26,314 nucleotides of DNA from a virus (IMGVR_UViG_3300022853_000077:1-26314); one strand, 5' to 3'. Positions 14,885 through 23,121 are shown, numbered from the stretch's first letter. Numbers and translations: made by a program. The notes: generated by a model from the letters alone, not told the origin.

Positions 14885-14933
14885 CCAAGGATAATATTCT
14901 TGGAGGGCAATCGGCCTTCGGTAGCGTCCGAAG
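14885..14933 (-). ncRNA. Two further hairpins ahead of the terminator, possible structured RNA
   Basis: Upstream of the terminator on the coding strand are CTTCGG / CCGAAG (6 bp, loop ACGCTA, 14916-14933) and CCAAG / CTTGG (5 bp, loop 9 bases, 14885-14903). With the terminator this makes three hairpins in about 75 bases, all relatively GC-rich in an AT-rich genome and outside any convincing gene. They could be a 3' RNA-stability structure for the gp21 transcript, a small RNA with its own terminator, or a processing site. No known RNA family is recognised. Confidence 0.35.
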
Positions 14934-14941
14934 AAAAGTTT

Positions 14942-15145
14942 TTATTCAAGTTCTTCTATAAAATTTTCTAATTCTTGCATTAAATTAAGAATTGATGCCT
15001 CAAAATCTATAGTAATAAAATCTTCAATTTCATCATAATTATCATCTTCTGTATTTAGATCAACAACCATGTTGTTAACTTCAACTCTAAAATCTTCAAG
15101 TTTTTGTAATTGTTGTTTTAAATTTCCAACATTACTTAATGGGGG
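14942..15145 (-). other. Open reading frame of a small acidic helical protein, no start of its own
   Basis: A 67-codon open frame whose translation looks like real protein, for example NLKQQLQKLEDFRVEVNNMV followed by VDLNTEDDNYDEIEDFITID and a helical end LNLMQELENFIEELE. Acidic coiled-coil-like composition matches prohead core accessory proteins (T4 has small core proteins gp67 and gp68 near gp21). It has no early start codon in its frame; the first ATG is about 26 codons in. It abuts the 26-aa ORF at 15136-15216, which is read in a different frame. Whether the two are expressed as one product, as two, or not at all cannot be decided from sequence alone. Confidence 0.45.
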
Positions 15146-15216
15146 TTAGAAGATTGTTGTTCTTCTTTAAATATCTTACCTTCGGCTAAATATTTTTTTA
15201 AATCGAAATTATTCAT
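15136..15216 (-). CDS. Short ORF (26 aa) opening the small acidic locus
   Basis: Begins MNNFDLKKYLAEGKIFKEEQ and ends in SSNPH. The 'F-L--YL-EGK---E' opening is like the N-termini of several small prohead-associated proteins in marine T4-like phages. It starts 24 bases after the gp21 stop. Protein-like coding signal continues leftward in a second frame (14942-15145). No membrane segment. Identity uncertain. Confidence 0.45.
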   Translation of the reverse strand: MNNFDLKKYLAEGKIFKEEQQSSNPH

Positions 15217-15240
15217 TGTTTTTTTGTTATTTGGTGTTTG

Positions 15241-15843
15241 TTATATTAAAGAACATGAACCCTTTGAACAAAGAATTTCGTGTATAATTGAATTTAATTT
15301 AGTGTAATTATAAGTTACTGTATTTTTACCTTCAGTTAGTGTATGCATATATGAACCTGGATTTGAAGGTGTTGAAACGAAGTCCCAACATAATAATTCA
15401 AAATCATCTTGTACTTCCATTACACTACCATTTTGTTCTAATGAACCCATTCCTCTAGATGATACTCCTAAAGATACTCCACTTTTAATAAGTTCCTTAA
15501 GAATGTTACCTGAGGGGGTGGGTAAGATCTCTATTTTACCCATTACGTTATCCCCGTCCCACCAATATTCTTGGATAAGATGAGAAACGTTTTTTAGGTT
15601 TATTACTTGAGATTCAGGATGGTCTAATTCGCCCATGGCTCTACGTTGCTTTATCAGCTCATTGTATTTATCCATCTCACGTTCCCATAAAGATTTAGAG
15701 TAATAACGGCCATTTCCATTTTTTATTTCGGCAGTGGCTAGTACACCCTCAACTAAAAGATTTCCATTCTCTCTATTAACGTTTTCAGTTAAGGAGGTAG
15801 GGGATACCTTTAGGAAATGAGTTTCTATTAGTAGTTTTTTCAT
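15241..15843 (-). CDS. 21: Prohead protease (gp21)
   Basis: 200 aa (T4 gp21 is 212 aa). It shows the herpesvirus/T4-type serine protease pattern: NGNGRYYSKSLWEREMDKYN (43-62), MGELDHPESQVINLKNVSHL with the catalytic histidine H75, GKIEILPTPSGNILKELIKS (102-121), GVSLGVSSRGMGSL with the nucleophile at S128 or S129, and ELLCWDFVSTPSNPGS (149-164). It would cut scaffold and capsid propeptides at L/I-X-E sites during head maturation and then itself. The order gp20, four small or medium genes, gp21, gp22, gp23 matches the T4 head module. The last 30 residues, with three cysteines, are less conserved. Confidence 0.92.
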   Translation of the reverse strand: MKKLLIETHFLKVSPTSLTENVNRENGNLLVEGVLATAEIKNGNGRYYSKSLWEREMDKYNELIKQRRAMGELDHPESQVINLKNVSHLIQEYWWDGDNVMGKIEILPTPSGNILKELIKSGVSLGVSSRGMGSLEQNGSVMEVQDDFELLCWDFVSTPSNPGSYMHTLTEGKNTVTYNYTKLNSIIHEILCSKGSCSLI

Positions 15844-15848
15844 TATAA

Positions 15849-17123
15849 TTATATTGATTCATCTGTATCTACTTCTCCTACAACCTCCATTTTAGAATAT
15901 GTTTTACCACACATTTTCTCATATACTTTTTCCATCTTAGCTTTTTGGTTTTCAAGAGTTTTAACTTCTCGCTGCATAGCCTTGATTTTATTTTTGTCTA
16001 CAAGTTCGGATAGGTTTTCATCTTCTGAAATCATTGATATTCTTGAGTTTTTAGTTTCTATAGCCTCCCCAACCATTTCTATTTTGGCTTCTAAGGCAAC
16101 TACAGCACCTTGCTTATCTATTTCTGCTAATCTAGATTCTAATGTATCCTTTTTCATTTTTTTCTTATCTTTTGCTGCGGTTTTTACTGGTTCTTCTTTG
16201 TCTCCATCTCCATCGATGTCTGCAAAGTCGGGTTTTGGTGTTTCTTCAATTTGGGTTTCTTCTTTCAAGGATTCATTAAACTGACCTTCATACGAAACAT
16301 CTGCACCTTTTTGTATAAAAATAGTTTCAAGCTCATTTTCAAGTTTATCCATAGTAGATTGATCTCCTTCTTCAGGAAAAAACCAATAATCTTCTTGAGA
16401 ATTATAAATACCATAAAACCCACTTTCCTCTATCGCTTGGTCTATCAAATCGTTATCTTGGGGTGTTTTACCTCTTACTATTAGACCCATTCCCCCAAAT
16501 TCATTAGATTCTTTTAGGGGATTATTTAAAGACCTCATTAATGATTCTTTAACTAACTTTTTTAGTTTATCGGAATATCCTGATGATTTATGTTTACCCG
16601 ATACTTCTTCAACTTCTGTTTCTTGATATCCTAAACCTTCGATTCCGAAAGCAGCATTTTTCATATAGTACTGTCCATCTTTTTCTAGGTTTTTAGATAC
16701 TATTTTACGGATTTCTTCTAAATCTTTGTCTGGGTTTTGTTTTGCTTCAAAATAGATACCGTTAAGTACTTCTTGCCCTATTTGGTTGTCTAGATTAGAT
16801 TTGTCTTTATTATTAAAACCATGAGCATTTACCTCATCTACTTCTTTTGTTGTTTTTTTCTCAACAGATTTAGCTTCTTCAGCTAAAAATTCTGCGTATT
16901 TAATTTCAAATGGTAATTTTTCTGTTGCCTCCATAACACTAATGGGATAAAGGTCTACATAATTTTCAGTTATAACACCACGTGTTTTTAACATTTTAGA
17001 TGTTTCTTCAAACCCCATAGGGTTGGTAAGAATATTAGGGAACTGTTTTTTAGCTTCTGTAAGGAAAATGTATTTAGAGCCTTCCCCATTTTTTATTTGG
17101 TTGTATTGTTCTTGTAATGTCAT
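15849..17123 (-). CDS. Prohead-module protein of unknown function with a DxDGDxDxE motif (424 aa)
   Basis: Charged, mostly helical. Near residues 299-311 is PDFADIDGDGDKEEP, a calcium-loop-like run followed by a lysine-rich AAKDKKKMKKD. This combination recurs in proteins of marine T4-like phages beside the protease gene. The C-terminal about 100 residues form a long helical or coiled-coil region (LESRLAEIDKQGAVVALEAK, MQREVKTLENQKAKMEKVYE). Residues 200-285 include a small alpha/beta-looking segment (GMGLIVRGKTPQDNDLIDQA with FYGIYNSQEDYWFFPEEGD). No signal or membrane segment. Position between portal and protease suggests a prohead core or internal head protein; T4 gp67/gp68 occupy this slot but are much smaller. 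Function not established. Confidence 0.65.
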   Translation of the reverse strand: MTLQEQYNQIKNGEGSKYIFLTEAKKQFPNILTNPMGFEETSKMLKTRGVITENYVDLYPISVMEATEKLPFEIKYAEFLAEEAKSVEKKTTKEVDEVNAHGFNNKDKSNLDNQIGQEVLNGIYFEAKQNPDKDLEEIRKIVSKNLEKDGQYYMKNAAFGIEGLGYQETEVEEVSGKHKSSGYSDKLKKLVKESLMRSLNNPLKESNEFGGMGLIVRGKTPQDNDLIDQAIEESGFYGIYNSQEDYWFFPEEGDQSTMDKLENELETIFIQKGADVSYEGQFNESLKEETQIEETPKPDFADIDGDGDKEEPVKTAAKDKKKMKKDTLESRLAEIDKQGAVVALEAKIEMVGEAIETKNSRISMISEDENLSELVDKNKIKAMQREVKTLENQKAKMEKVYEKMCGKTYSKMEVVGEVDTDESI

Positions 17124-17126
17124 AGT

Positions 17127-17366
17127 TTATTCTTCTTTTAATAGTGTTTCTATATCGTCAAAATATTCACTAACTAAATCTGTGCCTTTTACTACAGAGT
17201 AGCTTTGTGGGTTTTCATTATAGTATCGGATGGTAGCTAATTTACTTTGTCTAATGTATTTTTGTATGTTTTTTAAACGATTTTCTAAAATATCAAAGGA
17301 TTCTATTCGTTCATTTTGAAAACGTTCAACACCCTTTACTTCTTCTTTTAATTTATATTTATACAT
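17127..17366 (-). CDS. Small prohead-module protein (79 aa) with YKLKEE N-terminus
   Basis: Begins MYKYKLKEEVKGVERFQNER and is basic and helical (ILENRLKNIQKYIRQSKLAT). The first residues match those of the 315-aa protein encoded just before it (MGKYRYKLKEEPFSPGD). Size and place between gp20 and gp21 resemble T4 gp67 or gp68, small core proteins, but there is no diagnostic match. The start lies one base after the 315-aa gene's stop, and the end is 3 bases before the 424-aa gene. The TATAAATA in its first codons is coding and probably chance. Confidence 0.65.
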   Translation of the reverse strand: MYKYKLKEEVKGVERFQNERIESFDILENRLKNIQKYIRQSKLATIRYYNENPQSYSVVKGTDLVSEYFDDIETLLKEE

Positions 17367-17367
17367 A

Positions 17368-18315
17368 TTAATTATAAGTTTTACCCCACAAATCTTTATA
17401 ATCTATGGTTTTTGATGCTTTTGCTTGTTTTTTTCTATCTACTATTTTATACCCAAATTTAGACACATAATAGTTGTCTACAACACCTTTAGGACCTGCT
17501 TTTGGTCCCGGACCTAATGTTGCTCCTATATCTTCTTTAATTTTTTTAGAATTTTTAGACGGTTTAAAAGCATATTTTGTTAAATACCCACCAGCACCAT
17601 TTGATGTTGATGTTTCTTCAATTTCATCATACAGGTATTCAAAATTACTCAATATCCTATCTTGTACATCATCATGGTCTTCATAATCTAATTGGAGGTG
17701 ATCTGCCATGTCTATTAATTTTTCCATTGGGAAGTCTTTTACATACCAAAAACGATCATCAGGTGATAACGTAGATAAATGTTCTATGTCCTTTTCTATA
17801 CTATTTTCGGTTAGTTCTTCTTCTATACTCCAATCTCCTTTAGCTAATATCCATTCTTCTTGTCCTGGGTGTTTTGAACTCATACCTACAATATCTTTAC
17901 CTAATTTAAGTCTTTTGAATTCTTCAGGCTCGACAACTAATCTTCTTCCTTTATAAATTACTACAATAGGTGATGCTTCATTTATACTCGCCCCTTCGTT
18001 CATGGCTTTTTTATATTCTTCGGGGTAGTGGTTTCTAATGTGGGTACGAATTGTATTTCTTAAAGATCTAGCTTGTTCGTAAATGTCTAAAAACTTTTTA
18101 TCGTCTTTTGCTTTTTGATATACACCTTTAGCAGTTTTAGTTAACTCATCAACATCTTCTACTAACTTAGTCATATTAGGGATATAATCTATTTCCCAAG
18201 AAATAGCACCAGTTGTAGGATTAATATCTTTAACTGTAGATTTAATTCCTTTACTTATACTTGTATCTCCTGGTGAGAAGGGTTCTTCCTTAAGTTTGTA
18301 TCTGTATTTACCCAT
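17368..18315 (-). CDS. Prohead-module protein of unknown function (315 aa)
   Basis: Begins MGKYRYKLKEEPFSPGDTSI. A helical charged region spans about 40-105. Then comes ASPIVVIYKGRRLVVEPEEF with WILAKGDWSIEEEL, and a segment SPDDRFWYVKDFPMEKLIDM with ADHLQLDYEDHDDVQDRILS that looks like a compact helical domain. The C-terminus (GYLTKYAFKPSKNSKKIKED, then a glycine/proline linker and KTIDYKDLWGKTYN) is basic. No membrane or signal sequence. The start overlaps the 284-aa gene by 8 bases. Part of an unbroken gene string with portal and protease, so a head-assembly role is likely, but I recognise no family. Confidence 0.65.
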   Translation of the reverse strand: MGKYRYKLKEEPFSPGDTSISKGIKSTVKDINPTTGAISWEIDYIPNMTKLVEDVDELTKTAKGVYQKAKDDKKFLDIYEQARSLRNTIRTHIRNHYPEEYKKAMNEGASINEASPIVVIYKGRRLVVEPEEFKRLKLGKDIVGMSSKHPGQEEWILAKGDWSIEEELTENSIEKDIEHLSTLSPDDRFWYVKDFPMEKLIDMADHLQLDYEDHDDVQDRILSNFEYLYDEIEETSTSNGAGGYLTKYAFKPSKNSKKIKEDIGATLGPGPKAGPKGVVDNYYVSKFGYKIVDRKKQAKASKTIDYKDLWGKTYN

Positions 18316-19162
18316 TTGAGTGTTTTATTTCTTTTACTAATTCGTAATATTGCAGTAAATCAACTAAATTATCGTTATTAACTCTAGACGTTTTATCTAA
18401 TTCCACTAAGTATTTAGATACTTCGTTTAGTTTAATGGTAATGACTTTATCTTTAATAGATTTAGATTGTTCTTTTAATGTGTGTTTTAATTCTTGGATT
18501 TTACGGTTGTAAAATTCTCTTAAACTTGGAGTTGAATCTACAGAGTTGATAAATTCTTTAAGGACTTGTTTTTGTTCATATGATAAGTTATCATATTTGC
18601 TGTTAAACTTTTCTAATAATACTTTATATGTTAAAATTCTAAGATCCTTATCATAGGATTGGAATTCTTTAAGTATGTCTTCTTTAACATTTTTAACTTC
18701 TATGTCTTGCTTCGTTAGATATTCAAGTAAAACAACTTTATTTTCAATTAACTGTATGGGATTGACATTACTGGAGCTATATCCTTCTATTAAAGTGTAT
18801 AGTGCTGCTAATTCTTTATAGTTTTGGATTTTAGTGCCAAAAAAGGTTTCTAAATCATAATGTTTTTTAATCTCATTAATTAAATTGTATTTTTGTTTTT
18901 TTAATGAGGTTTTGTTATACGATATTGAAGATTCTAGTATAGTAGACACAATCATATTAGCCTTTCCTTCATTTAACGTTTTTGATTTTAAAATTGTTTC
19001 ATACAATTTATACTCACGTCCTAATGAGGTTTTAACAAAGAATTTTTTTAATATGTCAATGGCAGGAGAATCTCCCCCCTTTAAAGTGTCAGCGGTAATT
19101 TGATAAGCTAAAAGTTCAAAAAGAATACCGGTGTTTTTAAATTTACTATGTTTTATTTTCAT
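18308..19162 (-). CDS. Conserved phage protein downstream of portal, unknown function (284 aa)
   Basis: Starts MKIKHSKFKNTGILFELLAY followed by QITADTLKG. I recall this opening as conserved in uncharacterised proteins beside the portal gene of marine T4-like phages, but with no function attached. The rest is nearly all alpha-helical and lysine-rich (for example LINEIKKHYDLETFFGTKIQ, VNSVDSTPSLREFYNRKIQE-type helices), with no motif that names an activity. It lies 41 bases after the portal gene, with a decamer copy in the gap. A scaffold, core or portal-associated role is inferred from place only. Confidence 0.65.
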   Translation of the reverse strand: MKIKHSKFKNTGILFELLAYQITADTLKGGDSPAIDILKKFFVKTSLGREYKLYETILKSKTLNEGKANMIVSTILESSISYNKTSLKKQKYNLINEIKKHYDLETFFGTKIQNYKELAALYTLIEGYSSSNVNPIQLIENKVVLLEYLTKQDIEVKNVKEDILKEFQSYDKDLRILTYKVLLEKFNSKYDNLSYEQKQVLKEFINSVDSTPSLREFYNRKIQELKHTLKEQSKSIKDKVITIKLNEVSKYLVELDKTSRVNNDNLVDLLQYYELVKEIKHSNG

Positions 19163-19177
19163 CTAAAAAAATATATT

Positions 19178-19190
19178 TATTTATAAATAT
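19178..19190 (-). promoter_or_regulatory. Palindromic TATTTATAAATA with the conserved decamer, candidate late promoter
   Basis: The decamer copy at 19181-19190 lies inside a perfect 12-base palindrome TATTTATAAATA (19178-19189), so an exact T4 late -10 box TATAAATA can be read on either strand. It is about 16-19 bases before the 284-aa gene start, in the gap after the portal gene. Confidence 0.55.
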
Positions 19191-19203
19191 AATAAGGGTT
19201 TTA

Positions 19204-21099
19204 CTACTTCAATTGGTTTTCATCTAAAAGTGAGCTATTATCTCTATCCTGCTCAAAGATTAATACTTTTTCATTTAGTTTTGAGAAAATATTTTTATTC
19301 TTCAAATAAGAAGTTTGAGCACTTTCAAGAGCTAAACCACTTTTATTGCTATCCGTTCTACTGTTTTTGGAATCATTCTTATCTGTATCTTTCATACGTT
19401 TAACACCTAAGGGGTCTTTACCAAAATTACTATCTTGAGTTCCTCTTTTAGTAATAGAATTTTTAGGCCTCCCCAAATCAGAGTCTTCATTATAACCATC
19501 AGGAAGGTTTGAAGGGTCTGAAGATATTCTCCCTTTGCCATATAGTGATGCTAAATCGTGGGGAGTACCATAAGATTTACCGGTTTCAATAGGGTCGTTA
19601 CCCTCATTTTCTATTTGAGCTAATCTAAATGTTCTTTTAGCATCTTCACGTAATAAATCTCTATATTCATCATACTGGTCTTCCGATAGGTTATATATGT
19701 TGTCATATATCCACTCTGTTGGGAGAAGTTGATTTTCTTTCAATGTTATTGCTAGTTCTGTTTTTGATTTTAACAATTCAATTTTTTCCTGTTCAAATAT
19801 AATTGAAGGGGTTTGCATTGATAGTTCAAAATTAGTTAAAGATTCATCTCTATAACCTTGAGAATATAAGTGAACTAATGCTATCTTGTTTAACTCCGAT
19901 ACTATTATTCTTTGCAGGCGTTCAATAGTACGAGCAAATCTAATATCCTGGGCTGCTAAAGTGGCTTTGCCTTCTAAATCTTTTTCGTACCCTAAAAATG
20001 CTTTTGGCACTTTTAAAGCAGCAAATAATTTTTCTCTTAAATATTCTACATCTTTAATACCATCATATGATAAACCAGGTGTAGTTTCTATTTTAGTTGT
20101 TGTATCATTTCCACGAATTGGGATATAAAAATCCTCCATCATGTTTTGCATGTTATACTTTAAATTGTATTCCCCTGTCTTTTGATCCATATGGGGGGTA
20201 CGTTTCATAGTTGAAATAGTTTTCTGCATAAATGCATCTATTTCGTTTGGTGGGATAGAACCAACATTCATATAAAATATACGTCTTTCAGGGGCGCGTG
20301 CAATTCTATGAATTAACATTGCATCCTCCATTAAGGTATATTGTTTGTACAATTTACGAGCGGGTTCGATATATGATCTACCATAAGGTAAATAATTTGT
20401 ATCACCTATTAACCTAAAGTGAGCTATTTCATAGTTCTCAAAGAAAATAGAGTTTAAATTATCTTGTTGGTTTGGTGTTGCATACATCCCTGAACTAGGA
20501 TTTACTAACCCGTTAGCAGAGTATCTAAATCTAATTTCAGATGGGTTTTCGGGATTAAATCCTTCGTTTCTTTCTATATGGTATGCGGTATAAGGGATTA
20601 CATTGTAAACTCCATATTTTTCTGCTATTTCTAATTTTAAGAAAAAGTCCCCATATTTACACATTTGACGAACCCATGCCCACAAATTAAATTCTATGTT
20701 AAGAACATCGTAGAATAAATTATATAGGATTTTTTGTACATTTTCATTTGAAGAACGAATAGATATTACCTCACCCATATCATTCTTTAAAGTTGATTCA
20801 TCCGCTATAATATCTAGTGCCGAAGCAATAATTGCATCTGTATCCATTGCATCATACTCTGAATATAGTTGTGGTCTAAGATATTGATAGTTTAGATTGA
20901 ATTGAGAACCATAGAGTGAAGTGGGGTTTGTTGAATATATTCTATGATATCTATCTATAAGTGAATTTGTTTGTAGATCCCCATTTGTTTGAATTTGATT
21001 ACTATCCATTACCGAGATTTGGTTTCCCCCTACGTTACGGATGATAACATCAGTTGAAAATAATCTTTGTAGTCTAGTAAATAAATTTTTATCCGCCAT
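19204..21099 (-). CDS. 20: Portal vertex protein (gp20)
   Basis: 631 aa, longer than T4 gp20 (524 aa). Portal blocks are clear: YDAMDTDAIIASALDIIADE (82-101), NLWAWVRQMCKYGDFFLKLE with YGVYNVIPYTAYHIER (about 135-175), HFRLIGDTNYLPYGRSYIEP (about 225-245), AMLIHRIARAPERRIFYMNV with GSIPPNEIDAFMQK (about 255-290), and KVPKAFLGYEKDLEGKATLA followed by QDIRFARTIERLQRII (about 365-400). It would form the dodecameric vertex through which gp17 pumps DNA and to which the gp13/14 neck binds. The extra length is a polar C-terminal tail of about 110 residues (after the RDLLREDAKRTFRLAQIENE region) that looks disordered. It starts 26 bases after the gp17 stop. Confidence 0.93.
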   Translation of the reverse strand: MADKNLFTRLQRLFSTDVIIRNVGGNQISVMDSNQIQTNGDLQTNSLIDRYHRIYSTNPTSLYGSQFNLNYQYLRPQLYSEYDAMDTDAIIASALDIIADESTLKNDMGEVISIRSSNENVQKILYNLFYDVLNIEFNLWAWVRQMCKYGDFFLKLEIAEKYGVYNVIPYTAYHIERNEGFNPENPSEIRFRYSANGLVNPSSGMYATPNQQDNLNSIFFENYEIAHFRLIGDTNYLPYGRSYIEPARKLYKQYTLMEDAMLIHRIARAPERRIFYMNVGSIPPNEIDAFMQKTISTMKRTPHMDQKTGEYNLKYNMQNMMEDFYIPIRGNDTTTKIETTPGLSYDGIKDVEYLREKLFAALKVPKAFLGYEKDLEGKATLAAQDIRFARTIERLQRIIVSELNKIALVHLYSQGYRDESLTNFELSMQTPSIIFEQEKIELLKSKTELAITLKENQLLPTEWIYDNIYNLSEDQYDEYRDLLREDAKRTFRLAQIENEGNDPIETGKSYGTPHDLASLYGKGRISSDPSNLPDGYNEDSDLGRPKNSITKRGTQDSNFGKDPLGVKRMKDTDKNDSKNSRTDSNKSGLALESAQTSYLKNKNIFSKLNEKVLIFEQDRDNSSLLDENQLK

Positions 21100-21113
21100 T
21101 ATATTGTAATTGT

Positions 21114-21126
21114 TATTTATAAATAT
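21114..21126 (-). promoter_or_regulatory. Palindromic TATTTATAAATA with the conserved decamer, candidate late promoter
   Basis: A second case in which the decamer (21117-21126) is extended to TATTTATAAATA (21114-21125), readable as TATAAATA on both strands. It lies about 15-18 bases before the portal start and touches the end of the gp17 gene. Confidence 0.55.
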
Positions 21127-22697
21127 TATCTAATAAGCCAACTAATATCTTCTCCGCCATGATCTGTTTTCATGTGGTAAGGATTATCGGCTCCCTTTGA
21201 AAAATACCCACCTTGATAGGAAGATCTATTCACAGTTATATTATTAAGTGCATTTCTAGTAGTTTCTAAACCACGTTGTCTTTGAATTAAAGCAGTATCT
21301 CTAATATACATCCCAATACCAAATGCCATAACTAAATCATCGTTATATCCACTTTGGGCTTCAGCTCTACCATTTTTCCAAATAAATACTTTCATTTCTT
21401 CTATCAATCTTCGTGATTGAATTGTTACTCCCTTATCTGTTATATATTCTTGCAATTTACCAATTACCATAGGCCTAGTTCGAGATGACATTGTAAAACC
21501 AGCTACCATTTTTGAGTGGTCTTGATATTTGTCAAAATACGAATCAGCATTTGCTTCTCCACCCCGTTGTGAATAGTAAAGGTTAGAATAGTTTCTATCT
21601 ATTGCTACCTGTATTGTAGCCCAACCTATATTGGCATTTTCCACTACTAACATAGCTTCATTGTATTCCGTAGCTAACCCTACTAATAAGTGCCCAAATT
21701 CTTTAGTTCCTATTTGACCCTTATATTCAGCTACTTGTACATTGCTTTCAACATCTATAACATGGCAAGTAGAAAAATCTTTCCCATCACCTCTAGCTAC
21801 ATCCGCTACTACCATATAATCCCTAGTGTAGTCTGGAGATTCCCAAACCCATAAGTTTTGGTCTGCACCTCGTTTTTCTAGTGGTGCTTTTATAAATGTT
21901 TTTTCGTAATATTCTAAATATTCATTATAGAACACTATATCACCTGAAGTGCTAAAATCACAATCACATTCTTGAGCTGCTAATCGAGGGTCTCCTAGTA
22001 AAGTATCCTGAGCATCTCTCCAGGTTTGATCTCGTTCTGGGTGGACATACCAAGGTAGTTTAATTGGTAAGAAATCATTTTCACCCCCCTCGGATTTAAC
22101 CCAAGTTTGATGGAACCAATTACCTGTACCATAGGGTGTTGATAATACAATTGCTCCACCCCCAGTTGCTAAAGTTTGTTGTGCTGAAGCCCATGTTTCT
22201 GCAATATTATCAATAAAAGCTGCTTCATCTATTATTAGTAAAGAAACGGCTTCGGAACGGGCAGCATCAGAATTTGAGGATTTTGCCTGTATTTTTGAAC
22301 CATTTGTTAACCTAAGAGATAATTTATTGTTTTCAGCTGAGTCTATTTTAAGCCATGAAGGTAGATTTTCCCACATAAATTGGGTTTTACCTACTAGGTT
22401 ACGGGCAGTAGCTTGTGTTGTTGCTAATGCCAGTACGTTTCTATCTTTATGGAAAGTCATCAACCATAAAGCATAACCAGCCGCCAGAGTAGATATACCT
22501 AACTGTCGAGATTTTAATACTGTGGTATAATCATGGTCTCTAAAAAGCTTGAGTACTTTTTCTTGAAATGGGTATAAATTGAACTGTATGCGACCCCTTT
22601 GTGGGTGCTGTATATAACAATATTTACGCATAAAATGCACAGGGTCTGATGCACATTTAATATATTCAGAGCGAATTATTTGTTTTATATCTGACAT
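21126..22697 (-). CDS. 17: Terminase large subunit (gp17)
   Basis: 523 aa (T4 gp17 is 610 aa). The ATPase domain has a Walker A-type loop KSRQLGIST (62-70), Walker B LLIIDE (153-158) with the catalytic glutamate E158, and the coupling motif STPYGTGN (186-193). The RNase H-like nuclease domain has the three acidic positions in DVARGDGKDFS (D299), VVENANIG (E353) and NDDLVMAFG (D453/D454). It cuts concatemeric DNA and drives it through the portal. The small subunit (gp16) is not recognised in the window. The start is 4 bases after the spanin-like gene, with no Shine-Dalgarno. Confidence 0.95.
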   Translation of the reverse strand: MSDIKQIIRSEYIKCASDPVHFMRKYCYIQHPQRGRIQFNLYPFQEKVLKLFRDHDYTTVLKSRQLGISTLAAGYALWLMTFHKDRNVLALATTQATARNLVGKTQFMWENLPSWLKIDSAENNKLSLRLTNGSKIQAKSSNSDAARSEAVSLLIIDEAAFIDNIAETWASAQQTLATGGGAIVLSTPYGTGNWFHQTWVKSEGGENDFLPIKLPWYVHPERDQTWRDAQDTLLGDPRLAAQECDCDFSTSGDIVFYNEYLEYYEKTFIKAPLEKRGADQNLWVWESPDYTRDYMVVADVARGDGKDFSTCHVIDVESNVQVAEYKGQIGTKEFGHLLVGLATEYNEAMLVVENANIGWATIQVAIDRNYSNLYYSQRGGEANADSYFDKYQDHSKMVAGFTMSSRTRPMVIGKLQEYITDKGVTIQSRRLIEEMKVFIWKNGRAEAQSGYNDDLVMAFGIGMYIRDTALIQRQRGLETTRNALNNITVNRSSYQGGYFSKGADNPYHMKTDHGGEDISWLIR

Positions 22698-22701
22698 ATA
22701 A

Positions 22702-23121
22702 CTATTTTATTAAAAATAATGTTGCTGCTCCTAATAAAGCGGCCCCACTACCATATTTAAATAATTTAGTTTTAACTTTTTGATTTTTTAGATCTTGTTC
22801 TAACCTTTTAGATAACTGTTGAGATATTTCTAATTGTTGGGATTGAAGTAGAGAAAGTGAATTGAAATTAGATAATTTAAAATTTAAATTTAAAATAACA
22901 CTATCCTTTAAAGAAATTTTTTGTTTTAAAAAATTAATTTTATCCTCGAAAAACACTAACTGTTGTTTAGCGCCATCCCCTTTTATAAGATCTTTAATTA
23001 CTAGACGAGCTACGATTTTGGGTAATTGAATCGAGGTACTGTCTGTAGCGGTTTGTGAAAAACTTTTCAAGCTCACCATAACTAAAAGAATCCACAGCAT
23101 CAACTTTAGTGTTAATTTCAT
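22702..23121 (-). CDS. Secreted coiled-coil protein, possible outer-membrane half of a spanin pair (139 aa)
   Basis: The N-terminus MKLTLKLMLWILLVMVSLKS followed by FSQ is a classic signal peptide with a Bacteroidota-style SFS-Q end. The middle (about 60-120) is a heptad-rich coiled coil (LKQKISLKDSVILNLNFKLS, LLQSQQLEISQQLSKRLEQD). The last residues (YGSGAALLGAATLFLIK) are hydrophobic and could sit in a membrane. There is no cysteine at the cleavage site, so it is not an ordinary Rz1-type lipoprotein. Its first 128 bases overlap the end of the 127-aa gene in another frame, as Rz1 genes overlap Rz. The signal peptide lies inside that overlap, which supports the start and the reality of the overlap. 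The spanin role is inference. Confidence 0.65.
   Translation of the reverse strand: MKLTLKLMLWILLVMVSLKSFSQTATDSTSIQLPKIVARLVIKDLIKGDGAKQQLVFFEDKINFLKQKISLKDSVILNLNFKLSNFNSLSLLQSQQLEISQQLSKRLEQDLKNQKVKTKLFKYGSGAALLGAATLFLIK

Noticed and set aside
16405-16413. TTATAAATA inside the 424-aa gene
   Set aside because: Only nine of ten bases match the conserved decamer and it is deep in coding sequence, so taken as chance.
17354-17361. TATAAATA on the coding strand at the start of the 79-aa gene
   Set aside because: It is formed by the codons for MYKYK and lies inside the coding sequence. A promoter there could not serve its own gene.
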